Of a stretch of 33,638 bases of DNA, positions 1-8,900 are shown piece after piece. A model generated the notes under the pieces. It was given only the letters and a program-made list of their open reading frames with translations. It made no database searches and was not told the origin of the DNA. The first letter of the stretch is position 1. The number at the start of each line of letters is the position of its first letter. The translations under genes were made by a program, and so were the position numbers. This DNA comes from Amycolatopsis echigonensis (GTDB lineage Bacteria > Actinomycetota > Actinomycetes > Mycobacteriales > Pseudonocardiaceae), in assembly GCF_014174495.1 (NCBI RefSeq), contig NZ_JACJHR010000088.1:1-33638 (forward strand). The letters run 5' to 3'.

Positions 1-37
1 AGGAGGGCTCCCCTCGCAGCCAGACGTTCGCGGCGGT

Positions 38-2167
38 TCAGGCGTGGGCGTCCAGATAGGCCGGGTCCGGGGGCGGGATCGGGACGTCCGGCTGTCCGTC
101 CAGCAGCTGGTTCATCGCGGCGAAGTACGGCGGCGCGGCGACCGTGCCGCCGAAGGCGCCGTGGCCGCAGTCGCCCAGGTGGACTGGGTTGCCGGGGCAG
201 ATTTCCTGGGGGTGCGGGCCGTCGGCGAACACCATGGACGACACGGCGTAGTGGTCGACTCCGCCGACGAACGCGACGGATTCGCTTTCCTGCGTGGTTC
301 CGGTCTTGCCGATGTCCGGGTGGGTCCAGCCGGCCGACCGGGCGGCGGCGGCGGACGTTCCGCTCGTGGTGTCCTGGCTCAGGCCCGCCTCCAGTGTGTT
401 CGCGACGCCGGGCGGGATCACCTGTTCGCAGGCCTGCTGTTGCAGCGAAACGGGCTGGCCGTGGCGGTCGGTGACGGACAGGATCGGGTCCGGCGGGCAC
501 CACTTGCCGCCGCTCATCAGGGTGGCTGAGACGTTCGCCATTTCGAGCGGGCTGACCGGGCTGTTGCCGAGCGTGAAGGACAGCAGGTTCTGGAAATACT
601 GCGATTGCGGTTCGTTGTACTGCGGGTTTTTCGACCGGGGATCGGACGGATCGGTGATCGGCTTGGTGCCCGCGTCGTTGGTCGCCATGGTGGTGCGCAG
701 CCCCAGTTTCCGTGCCATGTCGAGCACCGCGGGCATGCCCACTTGCGCTTCCAGGCCGACGAACGCGACGTTCGGCGAGGTGGCCAATCCGTCGGCCAGC
801 GAGATCGGGTTCGGATAGTTCGTGCCGTCGTTGCTCACCGGATAGCAGTGCGTGTACCGGTTCATGTTGGGCGGGTTGAAACAGTCGCTGTAAGGGTTCG
901 GCAGCGGCGTGTTCAGGCCCGCCTTCCCGGTGACCATCGCCGCGGCCGAGGTGAAGATCTTGAACGACGAACCCGCGCCGAACTTGTTGCTCGCGTCGGC
1001 GACGATGTTCGTGGACGTCTCGCCCTGGTCGGGATCGGTGCCGTAGTTGCGGTTCGCGACCATCGCGAGCACCTGGTGCCCGTCGCTGCCGGGCTGCACG
1101 ACCGCGAACGTGTTGGCGACGCCGTCCTGCGTGGTCGGCACGTTCGCGTCCACCGCGTCCTTCGTCACCTGGCTCACGTGCGGATCCATGGTCGTCTTCA
1201 CGGTGTACCCGCCGGTGTCGATCTGGTCGGCGGTGAGCCCGGACTGCGCCAGGTAGTGCACCGCGTACGCGCAGAAGAACCCGGCGTCCGGAGCCGCGCC
1301 GAGGCACGTGCTCGACGGCGCCTGCGGCCGGGAACCGCTGAGGCCCAGCGGGGTCGCCTTCTCGGTCTCCCCGTAGGACGCCGGGATCGAGCGCGCGGAC
1401 ACCATCGAATCGATCACCAGATTGCGCCGTTGGAGCGCCTTGTCCGGATGCGTGTACGGGTTGTAGACGTTGGGGTTGTTCACCATTCCGGCGAGCAGAG
1501 CGGCCTGCGGCACGGTCAGCTTGTCCGCCGTCGTCCCGAAATACGCCTGCGCGGCGGCACCGACGCCGTACACCGTGCCGGTGTACTCGACCACGTTCAG
1601 GTAGTCGGCCAGGATGTCGTCCTTGGACACCGTCTGGCTCAGCTGCACGGCCATCTTCGCCTCGCGCAGCTTGCGCGCCAGCGAATCCTCCTGATCCCGT
1701 TGCTGCGCCGCCTTGTCGTTGCGGTCCACGACGTTCACGAGGTAGTTCTTCACGTATTGCTGCGTGAGCGTGGACGCACCCTGCAGGTTCCCGCCGGAAC
1801 TGTTGTGCACGGCGGCGCGCAGCATGCCCTGCGGGTCGACGCCTCCCTCGCTGTAGAACCGGCGGTCCTCGATGTCGACGATCGCGGCCTTCATCGCCGG
1901 GGAGATCTGCGCCGCGGTGACCGGAATGCGGTACTGCGAGTACAGCGTCGCGATCGTCCCGCCGTTCCGGTCGGTGACCGTGGTGACGAGCGGCGGCTCC
2001 GCGTGCACCAGATCGGCGGAGATGGCGTCGACCGAATCGCTGACCTGGTTGGACAGCACGCCGGCCCCGATTGCGACCGGGGCCAGCGTGCCCGCGACGA
2101 GAATCCCGGCCAGCACGCACAATCCGAGAAACGGGGCTATCCCCCTGCGACGAGACACGGTTCCCAC
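38..2167 (-). CDS. Class A penicillin-binding protein (glycosyltransferase/transpeptidase)
   Basis: A bifunctional peptidoglycan synthase that polymerises lipid II and cross-links stem peptides on the outer face of the membrane. Of 709 residues, 9-37 form a single N-terminal membrane anchor. A GT51 domain follows, with the catalytic glutamate in the EDRRFY motif (E100) and QGASTLTQQ at 129-137. The transpeptidase has S400-S-F-K403 (the SxxK serine), S464-P-N466 and K621-T-G623, so all catalytic motifs are intact. The length suits a short actinobacterial PBP1; no PASTA domain is seen, and the tail is proline-rich. The GTG at 2167 is used; a second GTG three codons on (2158) is equally possible and neither has a strong Shine-Dalgarno. 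It lies 45 bases after the DrrB-like permease on the same strand and is probably co-transcribed with it and marR, which suggests envelope-stress or antibiotic response. The operon role is inferred. Confidence 0.93.
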   Translation of the reverse strand: MGTVSRRRGIAPFLGLCVLAGILVAGTLAPVAIGAGVLSNQVSDSVDAISADLVHAEPPLVTTVTDRNGGTIATLYSQYRIPVTAAQISPAMKAAIVDIEDRRFYSEGGVDPQGMLRAAVHNSSGGNLQGASTLTQQYVKNYLVNVVDRNDKAAQQRDQEDSLARKLREAKMAVQLSQTVSKDDILADYLNVVEYTGTVYGVGAAAQAYFGTTADKLTVPQAALLAGMVNNPNVYNPYTHPDKALQRRNLVIDSMVSARSIPASYGETEKATPLGLSGSRPQAPSSTCLGAAPDAGFFCAYAVHYLAQSGLTADQIDTGGYTVKTTMDPHVSQVTKDAVDANVPTTQDGVANTFAVVQPGSDGHQVLAMVANRNYGTDPDQGETSTNIVADASNKFGAGSSFKIFTSAAAMVTGKAGLNTPLPNPYSDCFNPPNMNRYTHCYPVSNDGTNYPNPISLADGLATSPNVAFVGLEAQVGMPAVLDMARKLGLRTTMATNDAGTKPITDPSDPRSKNPQYNEPQSQYFQNLLSFTLGNSPVSPLEMANVSATLMSGGKWCPPDPILSVTDRHGQPVSLQQQACEQVIPPGVANTLEAGLSQDTTSGTSAAAARSAGWTHPDIGKTGTTQESESVAFVGGVDHYAVSSMVFADGPHPQEICPGNPVHLGDCGHGAFGGTVAAPPYFAAMNQLLDGQPDVPIPPPDPAYLDAHA

Positions 2168-2168
2168 G

Positions 2169-2216
2169 TTATGCCTGTCCTCGTGAGAAATCCGTGTGCG
2201 GACGAGGGTGTTTCAT
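2169..2216 (-). other. 15-codon bridging mini-ORF between permease and PBP
   Basis: The permease stop codon is part of an ATGA: ATG at 2216-2214 overlaps TGA at 2215-2213. The reading frame opened there runs 15 codons, beginning MKHPRPHTDF, to a TAA at 2171-2169. Only one base separates that stop from the PBP GTG at 2167. A GGAAGG sequence lies about 8 bases upstream of the ATG. It is either a translational relay that carries ribosomes across the spacer or a chance frame; codon count alone cannot decide. It does not share the sequence motif of the two other bridging frames in the window. Confidence 0.2.
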
Positions 2217-3034
2217 CGAGCCAACCTTCCCAGCAGAGCCGAAGCGACCGCGATCGCCAGCGCGGTCGCACCCACTAAGACGCCGAAGTCGGCCCAGAGG
2301 TTCGCGGGGGTGCCGATCAAGAGTCCCCGCAGGGCATCGACTTGGTAACTGAGCGGGTTCGCGTGGCTCAGCACCTTGAGCCAGGACGGCATCAGGTTCA
2401 CCGGATAGAGCGCGTTGGACCCGAAAAACAGCGGCATCGTGATCGCTTGGCCGATGCCCATCAGCCGTTCGCGCGAAAGCACCAAACCGGCGATAACGAT
2501 CGAAAGACAGCAGAAGAAGGCCGAACCGAGCACGACGGCTACCGCGGTGCCCAGCAGCCGCAGCGGGTTGGCGGTCAGCCCGACGCCGAGCAAAGCGGCG
2601 AGAATCACCACGATGAACGCCTGCACGAGGGCGCGCACCCCGGCGGCGAAAGCCTTGCCCGCCACCAGTGCCGCGCGCGGGGTGGGCGTGACGAGCAGCT
2701 TCGCGAGGACGCCCGCGTCGCGTTCCCAGATGATCTGGATGCCGTAGAAGATGGAGATGAACAGCGCGGACTGGGCCAGGATGCCGGGCGCGAGATAGTC
2801 GAGGTAGGGCACCGGTCCGGTCGGGATCGCGCGCAACCGGGTGAAGGTTTCGCCGAAGATGAGCAGCCACAGCGCGGGCTGGATCGCCCGGGTGAGCAGT
2901 TCGGTCTGGTCGCGGCGGAGCTTCTGCAGTTCCACCAGGCACATCGCGCCGATCCGGGAGAACAGCACGCGCAGCTGCCCCAGCGGGCCGGGGTCAGCCG
3001 AGACGGCGGGCGGTGCGGCGAGCGGCACGGACAT
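2213..3034 (-). CDS. ABC-2 type exporter permease, DrrB-like
   Basis: Membrane half of a two-gene ABC exporter of the daunorubicin-resistance (DrrAB) type. The 273-residue protein has the usual layout: a cytoplasmic N-terminus of about 55 residues, then six hydrophobic segments, with the conserved ABC-2 stretch around GPVPYLDYLAPGI. The start is ATG at 3034, six bases after a perfect AGGAGGG on the minus strand. This makes it overlap the end of the ATPase gene by 41 bases, so the two are translationally coupled. The partner is the ATPase immediately upstream; the next gene downstream is a class A PBP. The cargo is unknown: relatives move anthracyclines, other drugs or lipids. The adjoining MarR regulator suggests an inducible efflux or self-protection unit (inference). 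Confidence 0.9.
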   Translation of the reverse strand: MSVPLAAPPAVSADPGPLGQLRVLFSRIGAMCLVELQKLRRDQTELLTRAIQPALWLLIFGETFTRLRAIPTGPVPYLDYLAPGILAQSALFISIFYGIQIIWERDAGVLAKLLVTPTPRAALVAGKAFAAGVRALVQAFIVVILAALLGVGLTANPLRLLGTAVAVVLGSAFFCCLSIVIAGLVLSRERLMGIGQAITMPLFFGSNALYPVNLMPSWLKVLSHANPLSYQVDALRGLLIGTPANLWADFGVLVGATALAIAVASALLGRLAR

Positions 3035-3791
3035 CGCGGATCCCTCCTGCGTCGAGCGCGTTTCCGGTGACGGTCCGGAACACGTCGTCCAATGTGGACT
3101 CCGGGCCGAGCCCGGCTTCGAGGTCGGCCGGCGTGCCGAGCGCGCGGATCTTGCCGGCGTGCATCAGCGCGACTCGGTCGCAGTACTGCTCGGCCTCGTC
3201 CATGTAATGAGTCGTGACGAGCACGGTCATCCCGGTTTTGGCGCGGATCTCGGAGATCCGCTCCCAGACCGCCGAGCGCGCCACCGGGTCGAGCCCGATG
3301 GTCGGTTCGTCGAGGATCAGCAGCCGGGGCGAGCTGACCAGCGCCTGCGCCAGTTCCAGCCGGCGGATCATGCCGCCGGAGTAGCGCCCGGCCGGGCGGT
3401 CCGCGTCGTTCTCCAGCCCGACCAGTTCCAGCGCCTCGCCCACCTGCGCGGCGCGTTGGGCCCGCGGCACGTCGAAGAGCCGGGCGAACAGCGATACGTT
3501 CTCGCGACCGGTGAGCGCGCCGTCGGCCGAAAGCTGTTGCGGGACATAGCCGATCAGCCGGCGCACAGCCGTCCGGCGGCGGGCGACGTCGAGCCCGAAG
3601 ACGGAGATGCGTTCCGCGGCGACGGGCAAAAGCGTCGTGATCATCCGGATCGTGGTGGTTTTCCCGGCACCGTTCGGGCCGAGAAGACCGAAGACCTCGC
3701 CGGGTTCGATGGAGAGATCCACGCCGTCGACCGCGACGGTCGTGCCGAAGGAGTGCCGCAATCCGGTGCAGCGGACTGCCGGTTCGCTCAT
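2994..3791 (-). CDS. ABC exporter ATP-binding protein, DrrA-like
   Basis: Cytoplasmic ATPase that powers the DrrB-like permease. The 265 residues contain Walker A (GPNGAGKT, 38-45), a Q-loop near GYVPQQ, the signature YSGGM around 137-141, Walker B LLILDEP at 157-163 and the H-loop histidine at 195. It is shorter than classical DrrA (about 330 residues) because the regulatory C-terminal extension is largely absent. The ATG at 3791 sits in an ATGA with the stop of a 17-codon bridging frame that starts at the marR stop. Its own 3' end overlaps the permease gene by 41 bases. Order and spacing make marR-ATPase-permease-PBP a single operon read leftwards. Confidence 0.92.
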   Translation of the reverse strand: MSEPAVRCTGLRHSFGTTVAVDGVDLSIEPGEVFGLLGPNGAGKTTTIRMITTLLPVAAERISVFGLDVARRRTAVRRLIGYVPQQLSADGALTGRENVSLFARLFDVPRAQRAAQVGEALELVGLENDADRPAGRYSGGMIRRLELAQALVSSPRLLILDEPTIGLDPVARSAVWERISEIRAKTGMTVLVTTHYMDEAEQYCDRVALMHAGKIRALGTPADLEAGLGPESTLDDVFRTVTGNALDAGGIRDVRAARRTARRLG

Positions 3792-3841
3792 GCCGTCGCC
3801 TCCGTGCGGAGTTGCCCGATTCGCGTGCGAGCTGCGCTCAT
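3788..3841 (-). other. 17-codon bridging mini-ORF between marR and ABC ATPase
   Basis: The ATG at 3841-3839 overlaps the marR stop (ATGA). The frame runs 17 codons, beginning MSAARTRIGQ, and its TGA at 3790-3788 overlaps the ATPase start codon (again ATGA). The whole 46-base spacer is therefore open and joined at both ends by four-base overlaps. Its first 24 bases are nearly identical to the start of the bridging frame at 25560-25649. It could be a translational relay or a leader peptide, or the frame could be a by-product of a dispersed repeat. Confidence 0.35.
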
Positions 3842-3843
3842 GC
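3818..3843 (-). repeat. Dispersed 26-base stop-codon element, copy 1
   Basis: Read on the minus strand this begins GCATGAGCGCAGCT and ends GCGAATC. Copy 2 at 25626-25651 matches it at 24 of 26 positions. In both copies the TGA inside the element is the stop codon of the preceding gene (marR here, the permease-ATPase fusion there). The flanking genes are unrelated, so the match is not gene homology. Confidence 0.6.
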
Positions 3844-4290
3844 GTCCTCCTTGAGTGCTTCGGTGAGCCGTTCGAGGGCGGGCAGCGCGGCGACGATCGC
3901 CGAAGTGTCCTCTTCGGACAGTTCGGCGAGCGCGGCGGAAACCAGCCCGATGCGGGTGCGCCGCCAGACCGCCATCCGGTCCTTGGCCGCGTCGGTGAGC
4001 TGCAGCCGCGCGGCCCGGCGGTCGGCCGGATCGACTTCGCGCCGCAGCAGGCCGGCCTCGGTGAGCACGTTCACGAGAGTGCTCACCGAATTCCCGGCCA
4101 GATTCAGCTCCCGCGCCGCCGCGGCGACGCCGATGCCCGGGTTCCGGTGCACCACGCGCAGCAGTTCCACCTGCGAGCCCGGCAGATGCGGTCCGGGCAG
4201 CGCGGTCCGCGCCCGGCGGCGCACGACGCGGCGTACGCCCAGCACGGCGGTGAGAACGCGTTCGGCGAGGTCGATCCGGGGGGCGGGCAT
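3838..4290 (-). CDS. MarR-family transcriptional regulator
   Basis: A 150-residue winged-helix regulator. The recognition region reads GVAAAARELNLAGNSVSTLVNVLTEAGLL in segments typical of MarR, followed by the DPADRRAARLQLT wing, whose D..DRR motif contacts the DNA backbone. The flanking helices would form the dimer interface and ligand pocket. ATG at 4290 gives a standard MarR length. It is the first gene of the operon with the DrrAB-like exporter and the PBP, and two tandem palindromes lie within 45 bases upstream, as expected for autorepression relieved by a small molecule. The ligand cannot be read from the sequence. Confidence 0.9.
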   Translation of the reverse strand: MPAPRIDLAERVLTAVLGVRRVVRRRARTALPGPHLPGSQVELLRVVHRNPGIGVAAAARELNLAGNSVSTLVNVLTEAGLLRREVDPADRRAARLQLTDAAKDRMAVWRRTRIGLVSAALAELSEEDTSAIVAALPALERLTEALKEDA

Positions 4291-4300
4291 GCTGCCAAGT

Positions 4301-4332
4301 TAGCTCTGACCCAGAGTTATTAGCAACGCTAA
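4301..4332 (-). promoter_or_regulatory. Tandem palindromes upstream of marR, candidate MarR operators
   Basis: Two adjacent inverted repeats lie 10-42 bases before the marR ATG. The first, 4301-4319, is TAGCTCTGACCCAGAGTTA: perfect CTCTG/CAGAG arms with three bases between, and outer TA/TA also paired. The second, 4320-4332, is TTAGCAACGCTAA: perfect TTAGC/GCTAA arms around AAC. The stretch is unusually AT-rich for this DNA and carries a TAATAA (minus strand) that could be part of a -10 region. MarR dimers typically bind such 13-20-base palindromes over their own promoter. Assignment to this MarR is inferred from position. Confidence 0.6.
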
Positions 4333-4360
4333 ATGTCCTGTTCGCCGGGAGTCTGCCGAT

Positions 4361-4996
4361 TCATCCCGGTTGGACAAGCAGCGTGACGCCCAGCGCGAAC
4401 ATGGTCGCCGCGATCACGCCGTCCAGGATCCGCCAGGCCGCGGGACGCGCGAACACGTCGGACAGCCTTCGCGCGCCGAGTCCGAGCGCGCTGAACCAGA
4501 CCGCGCTCGCGGCCACCGCACCGATGCCGAACAGCCAGCGGCTGTCGCCGTGTCCGGCCGCGACCGAACCGACGAGGAGAACGGTGTCGAGGTAGACGTG
4601 CGGGTTGAGCCAGGTGAGCGCGAGGCAGGTGAGGAGCGTGCGTTTCGGCGAGGTCAGGTCTGCGGGGGAGACGGTCAGCGTGCCCGGACGGAAGGCGCGG
4701 CGCGCCGCGAGGATCGCGTATCCGACCAGGAAGAGCCCGCCGACGATCGCGATCGCCTTGATCGCCGACGGCCACCGCTGCAGCACCGCCCCAATCCCGC
4801 TCACCCCGGCGGCGATGAGGATCGCGTCGGACAGCGTGCAGACGAGGATCACCGGCACGACGAGGCCGCCGCGCAGTCCTTGGCGGAGCACGAAGGCGTT
4901 CTGTGCGCCGATGGCGACGATGAGGGACATGCCGGTGCCGAATCCGGCGCTGAGCGCAGCGATCACCCCGCCGACGTTAGAAGGGCTCGCGAGCAT
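4361..4996 (-). CDS. LysE/ArgO family amino-acid exporter
   Basis: A small multi-spanning exporter of basic amino acids (lysine or arginine family). It carries the family N-terminal signature SLIVAIGAQNAFVLRQGL and about six hydrophobic segments over 211 residues. A longer frame runs back to 5068 but would overlap the start of the divergent LysR gene. ATG at 4996 gives the normal short N-terminus (MLASPSNVGGVIAAL) before the first helix, so it is preferred. It faces an ArgP/LysG-type regulator, the standard partner that activates lysE/argO when lysine or arginine accumulates. Substrate assignment rests on family and neighbour. Confidence 0.88.
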   Translation of the reverse strand: MLASPSNVGGVIAALSAGFGTGMSLIVAIGAQNAFVLRQGLRGGLVVPVILVCTLSDAILIAAGVSGIGAVLQRWPSAIKAIAIVGGLFLVGYAILAARRAFRPGTLTVSPADLTSPKRTLLTCLALTWLNPHVYLDTVLLVGSVAAGHGDSRWLFGIGAVAASAVWFSALGLGARRLSDVFARPAAWRILDGVIAATMFALGVTLLVQPG

Positions 4997-5036
4997 TATT
5001 CCAGGTAAAGATTCTGAACTAAGATAAGCGATCGTG
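4997..5036. promoter_or_regulatory. Divergent lysE/argP control region
   Basis: Only 40 bases separate the two start codons, and they are strikingly AT-rich against the surroundings. On the plus strand, TAAGAT at 5020-5025 stands 8 bases before the GTG at 5034 and 11 before the ATG at 5037, a geometry that fits a leaderless or near-leaderless argP transcript. On the minus strand TATCTT could serve lysE. LysR regulators bind T-N11-A half sites in such gaps; the exact operator is not resolved. Confidence 0.45.
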
Positions 5037-5921
5037 ATGTCCGATCTCCCGCTCGACCAGGTCCGCACGTTGCTCGCGGTGGTGGACGAGCAGTCGTTCG
5101 ACCGTGCCGCGGCGGTCCTGCACGTGACGCCGCCCGCGGTGAGTCAGCGGGTGAAAGCGCTGGAACAGCGGATCGGCCGGGTGCTGGTGCTGCGGTCGAA
5201 ACCCGTGCGGCTCACCGAATCCGGCGAGGTGCTGGTGCGGTTCGCGCGGCAGCTGACGCGGCTCGAAGCGGACACGCGCGCGGAGCTGGGCCTCGGCGGT
5301 TCCGGCCAGCCGACGACGCTGCCCATCGCGGTCAACGCGGACTCGCTGGCCACCTGGTTCCTGTCCGCGCTCGAAGAGGTCCCCGCCGAGCCGCCGGTCT
5401 CGTTCGACCTGCGCAGCGATGACCAGGACCACACCGCGGCCCTGCTGCGCGAGGGGTTGGTGATGGCTGCGATCACAGCGACGCCGCAGCCGGTGCAGGG
5501 CTGCACGGTCAGTCGCCTCGGCACGATGCGGTACCGGGCGGTGGCGTCGGAGGAGTTCGTGCGGCGCTGGCTCGACGGAGGCTCGCTGGCGGAGCGGCTG
5601 CCTGCCGCGCCCGCCGTGCTGTTCGACCGGAAAGACGATCTGCAGGACCGGTTCCTGCGCCGGCTGACCCGCCGCAAGCTGCCGAGCCGGGTCCGGCACT
5701 ACATCCCGGCGTCAGTGTCCTTTGTGGACGCGGTGGCGGCCGGGCTGGGCTGGGGAATGGTGCCGGAACTGCAGTTGTCCGATCGGGAACTGGCGGATCT
5801 CGCGCCGGACCGGGCGGTGGACGTGGCGTTGTACTGGCAGCAGTGGAAGCTCGACTCGCCCTCGCTGGCCGCAGTGGCGGAGGCAGTGGGGAGGGCGGCT
5901 GGGCGCGCGCTGGGTCCGTAA
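5037..5921 (+). CDS. argP: LysR-family regulator, ArgP/LysG type
   Basis: A LysR-type regulator of 294 residues. The N-terminal helix-turn-helix reads FDRAAAVLHVTPPAVSQRVKALEQRIG, with the ArgP-typical opening LPLDQVRTLLAVVDEQSF. A LysR substrate-binding domain occupies about residues 90-290. Two starts are adjacent, GTG at 5034 and ATG at 5037; the ATG gives MSDLPLD and is chosen. The gene diverges from a LysE/ArgO exporter across 40 bases, the classical arrangement in which the regulator senses lysine or arginine and switches on export. Orthology to argP/lysG is inferred from this pairing and the N-terminal sequence. Confidence 0.88.
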   Translation: MSDLPLDQVRTLLAVVDEQSFDRAAAVLHVTPPAVSQRVKALEQRIGRVLVLRSKPVRLTESGEVLVRFARQLTRLEADTRAELGLGGSGQPTTLPIAVNADSLATWFLSALEEVPAEPPVSFDLRSDDQDHTAALLREGLVMAAITATPQPVQGCTVSRLGTMRYRAVASEEFVRRWLDGGSLAERLPAAPAVLFDRKDDLQDRFLRRLTRRKLPSRVRHYIPASVSFVDAVAAGLGWGMVPELQLSDRELADLAPDRAVDVALYWQQWKLDSPSLAAVAEAVGRAAGRALGP

Positions 5922-5993
5922 ACGGCGGATCGGCAGACAGCAGCGCCCAAACCGGGCATGCTGTGCGCGGGCTTTTCGAGGGAAGGAACTCCA

Positions 5994-8900
5994 GTGACGG
6001 AACCGGCCACCGCCAAGGCGATCGACCGGCTGAGCGACGACTGGAAGCTGGACGAGGCCGAGGAACTGGGCCGCCGGGCGGTGCGGGAATTCCCGGACGA
6101 CCCGGCGCGGTGGATCGCGCTGGGGAAGGTGCAGCTGATCCAGTACCGCCGGGAAGCTGCGCTGGAGTCCTTCGAACGCGCGGTGCACTGCCCGGAGGCT
6201 CCTGCGCTGGCGGTGGCGTGGCAGGTGGCGGCGTTGAGCCGGCTCCGCCGGTTCGAGGCGGCCGAAAAAGCGGCGGAAGCAGGGCTGGCCCGATTCCCGG
6301 ATGACGCGGAGATCCTGCACGCGCGGGCGCGAGTGTGCTGCGACCAGGAGGACTGGGCCGGCGCGCTGCCGCTCTTCGAACAGGCGTTGGCGGCCGATCC
6401 CGGACGCGTCGACACGAAGCACTGGCAAGTGTTGACGCTGGCTTCGCTGAAGCGGTTCGACGAAGCCGAGGAAGCTGGTCTGCGGGCGATCGACGAACAC
6501 CCAGGCGACCCTCAGCCGTTGGCGACGATGGGCTGGATGGAGGGCGAGCGCGACCGCGAGGAGGAAGCGCTGGCCTGGCACGAGCGCGCGCTGGAGGTCG
6601 ATCCGCGCAACGAGTGGGCGTTGCGGTTGAGGGTGAACAGGCTGTCCTGCTTGGGGCGGAGCGACGAGGCGGAGGCCGCGGTGAAGGCGGCGATCGAGCT
6701 GCGTCCTCGCGAGCCGCGACTGTGGCTCGCGAGGGGCTGGGTGGACGAGCAGCGCGACCGCGGCGAGGAGGCGCTGACCTGGTACGAACGGGCACTGGAG
6801 ATCGCTCCGCGGTACGGCGGGACGCTCTGGTGGCGGGTGCGGAGACTGCGCCTGCTGGAAAGGTTCGACGACGCCGAGACCGCACTGCGGGAGGCACTTG
6901 AGATCCGGCCGGACGACCCGGATCTGCTGACGGAGGGCGGCGCGCTGGCCGAGGACCAGTCTCGCCTCGAGGAAGCGCTGGACTGGGTCGGCCGCGCCCT
7001 GGCGGTCGAGCCGCGGGACAAACTCGCGCTGCTGTCGAGGACGGGCCTGCTGCGGAAGCTGCGGCGGTTCGCCGAGGCGGAGGCTGCCGCGCGGGAGGCG
7101 GTCGAGCAGTACCCGGACGACATGGGTTGCCTGCTGGAGGCGGGCGAGGTGGCCGAGGATCGTTACCGGTTCGAGGAGGCGTTGAGCTGGGCTGAGCGGG
7201 CAGCCGCCGTCGACCCGGGAAATCGCGGTGCGCTGGAGAACCGGGTCTTCGCGCTTCGCCGGCTGCGGCGGTTCGACGCGGCCGAGGAGGTCGCGCGGGA
7301 GGCAACCGACCGCAACCCGGAGGATCCCGGTCGCTGGGTGCTTCGCGGCTGGGTCGCCGGAGACAGGTTCCGGTTCGAGGAGGCGCTCGCCTGCTTCCGC
7401 CAGGCGCGGGACCTGGAGCCGGGCTATGTCTGGGCGTTGCTGGCCGAATCGTCGGTGTACGACCGGCTCCGGCGGTTCGAGGAGGCGAAGGCCAGCGTGC
7501 GGGCGGTCCTCGACCAGGAACCGGACAACGTGCCCGCCATCCAGCGGATGGCGGCGCTCTGCCGCGGCCACGAGAACGTCCCGGAGGCGATCCGGTGGTA
7601 CGAGCGGGCGCTGGAGGTGGATCCGCGGGATGCCGAAGTGCTGTGCCTGCACGCGGCCGCGCTTCGCCGGCTGCGGAGGTTCGACGAAGCCCGCGCGGTG
7701 CTCAGCCAAGCATTCGCCCTCTGCCCGGACGAACCCGGCGTGCTGGTGGAACGGGCTTTCCTGCTGGATGACGAGGGGCATTTCGAGCAGTCTCTCGACA
7801 GCCTCCGGCAGGCCGTCGAGGCGGACCCGCTCGACGCGGAGGCGCTGAAATGGCGAGTAACCGCATTGGGGTATGTCGGCCGGTTCGAGCAGGCCGAAGC
7901 GGCGGCCGAGGAGGCGATCGAGCGGCGTCCGGACGAACCGGACCTGCTGGTGGAGATGGGCCTGCTGCACGACGCGCAACTCAAGTACGAGGAGAGTCTC
8001 GGCTGGTTCGACCGGGCGCTGCGGATCGATCCGTTCCTCGTCGAGGCGATCACCGGACGGTCGGCCGCGCTCCGGTCGCTGCGCCGGTTCGATGAGGCGG
8101 AGCGCGGCGTCGCCGAGGCGCTGGAACGTATGCCGTGGAGCCGTTCGCTGCGCGAGGAACTCGTCTGGATTTACCACGACAGCCGCCGACTGGACGAAGC
8201 CGGCCAGCAGCTCGCTCTGCTGCGGGCCGACGCCCGGGATTCCGGCGAGGAAGCCGAAACCGCGGCGCAATCGGGCTGGATCCGGTTCGCCGCGGGGGAT
8301 TATCCGGCCGCGGAGGAACGGTTCCGCGCCGCGTGCGAGAAAGAGCCGGACAGCGTTGACTACCAGTTCGGTCTCGCCTGGTGCCTGGTCCGGCAGGCCA
8401 CGCCGCAGCATCGCGAAGAAGCGGAGAAGCTGTGTTTTTCCGTGTTGGAGAAGGACAATCGATACCACGCCGCGCACACTTGCCTCGGTGTGCTGAATTA
8501 CCAGCGGCGGCAGTTCGCGCAGGCGGAGCAGCACTTCCGACGGGCGGTGGAACTCGACCCGAACCACGCCAGCTACGTCGACCTCGGCGCGCTCTACTCC
8601 CAGCTCGGCCGGTTCGACGAAGCCGAGAAGCACCTGAACGCGGCGCTGGAACGCGATTGGTACGATGCGCAGGCGCACGTCGAACTCGGTTATCTCGAGC
8701 TGCAACGCGGAATCGACGATCCGGAGGGCAAGTCCGGAGCGAGCGCCGCCCGGCATTTCCGGCAGGCCCAGCAGATCGATCCGGCCAACGGGAGCGCGAG
8801 TCTCGGGCTCGCGGTCGCGCTCATGCGGTCGGCCGGGGACTTCGTCGAGGGTGAAGACGTGTTGCAGCAAGCCCTGCGCCGCGGCGATTGCGACCTGCCG

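Noticed and set aside
605..2278. A 557-codon plus-strand frame over the PBP gene
   Set aside because: Rich in Arg/His/Val repeats typical of shadow frames; the minus strand encodes a complete PBP with all catalytic motifs.
4941..4956. Third copy of the stop-codon element (TGAGCGCAGCGATCAC)
   Set aside because: Only the first ten bases match, and it lies inside the LysE coding sequence without a stop or bridging frame.
6246..8285. CRISPR-like or satellite array suggested by regular spacing
   Set aside because: The period is a multiple of three, the copies are diverged and encode TPR helices; there are no identical repeats with unique spacers.
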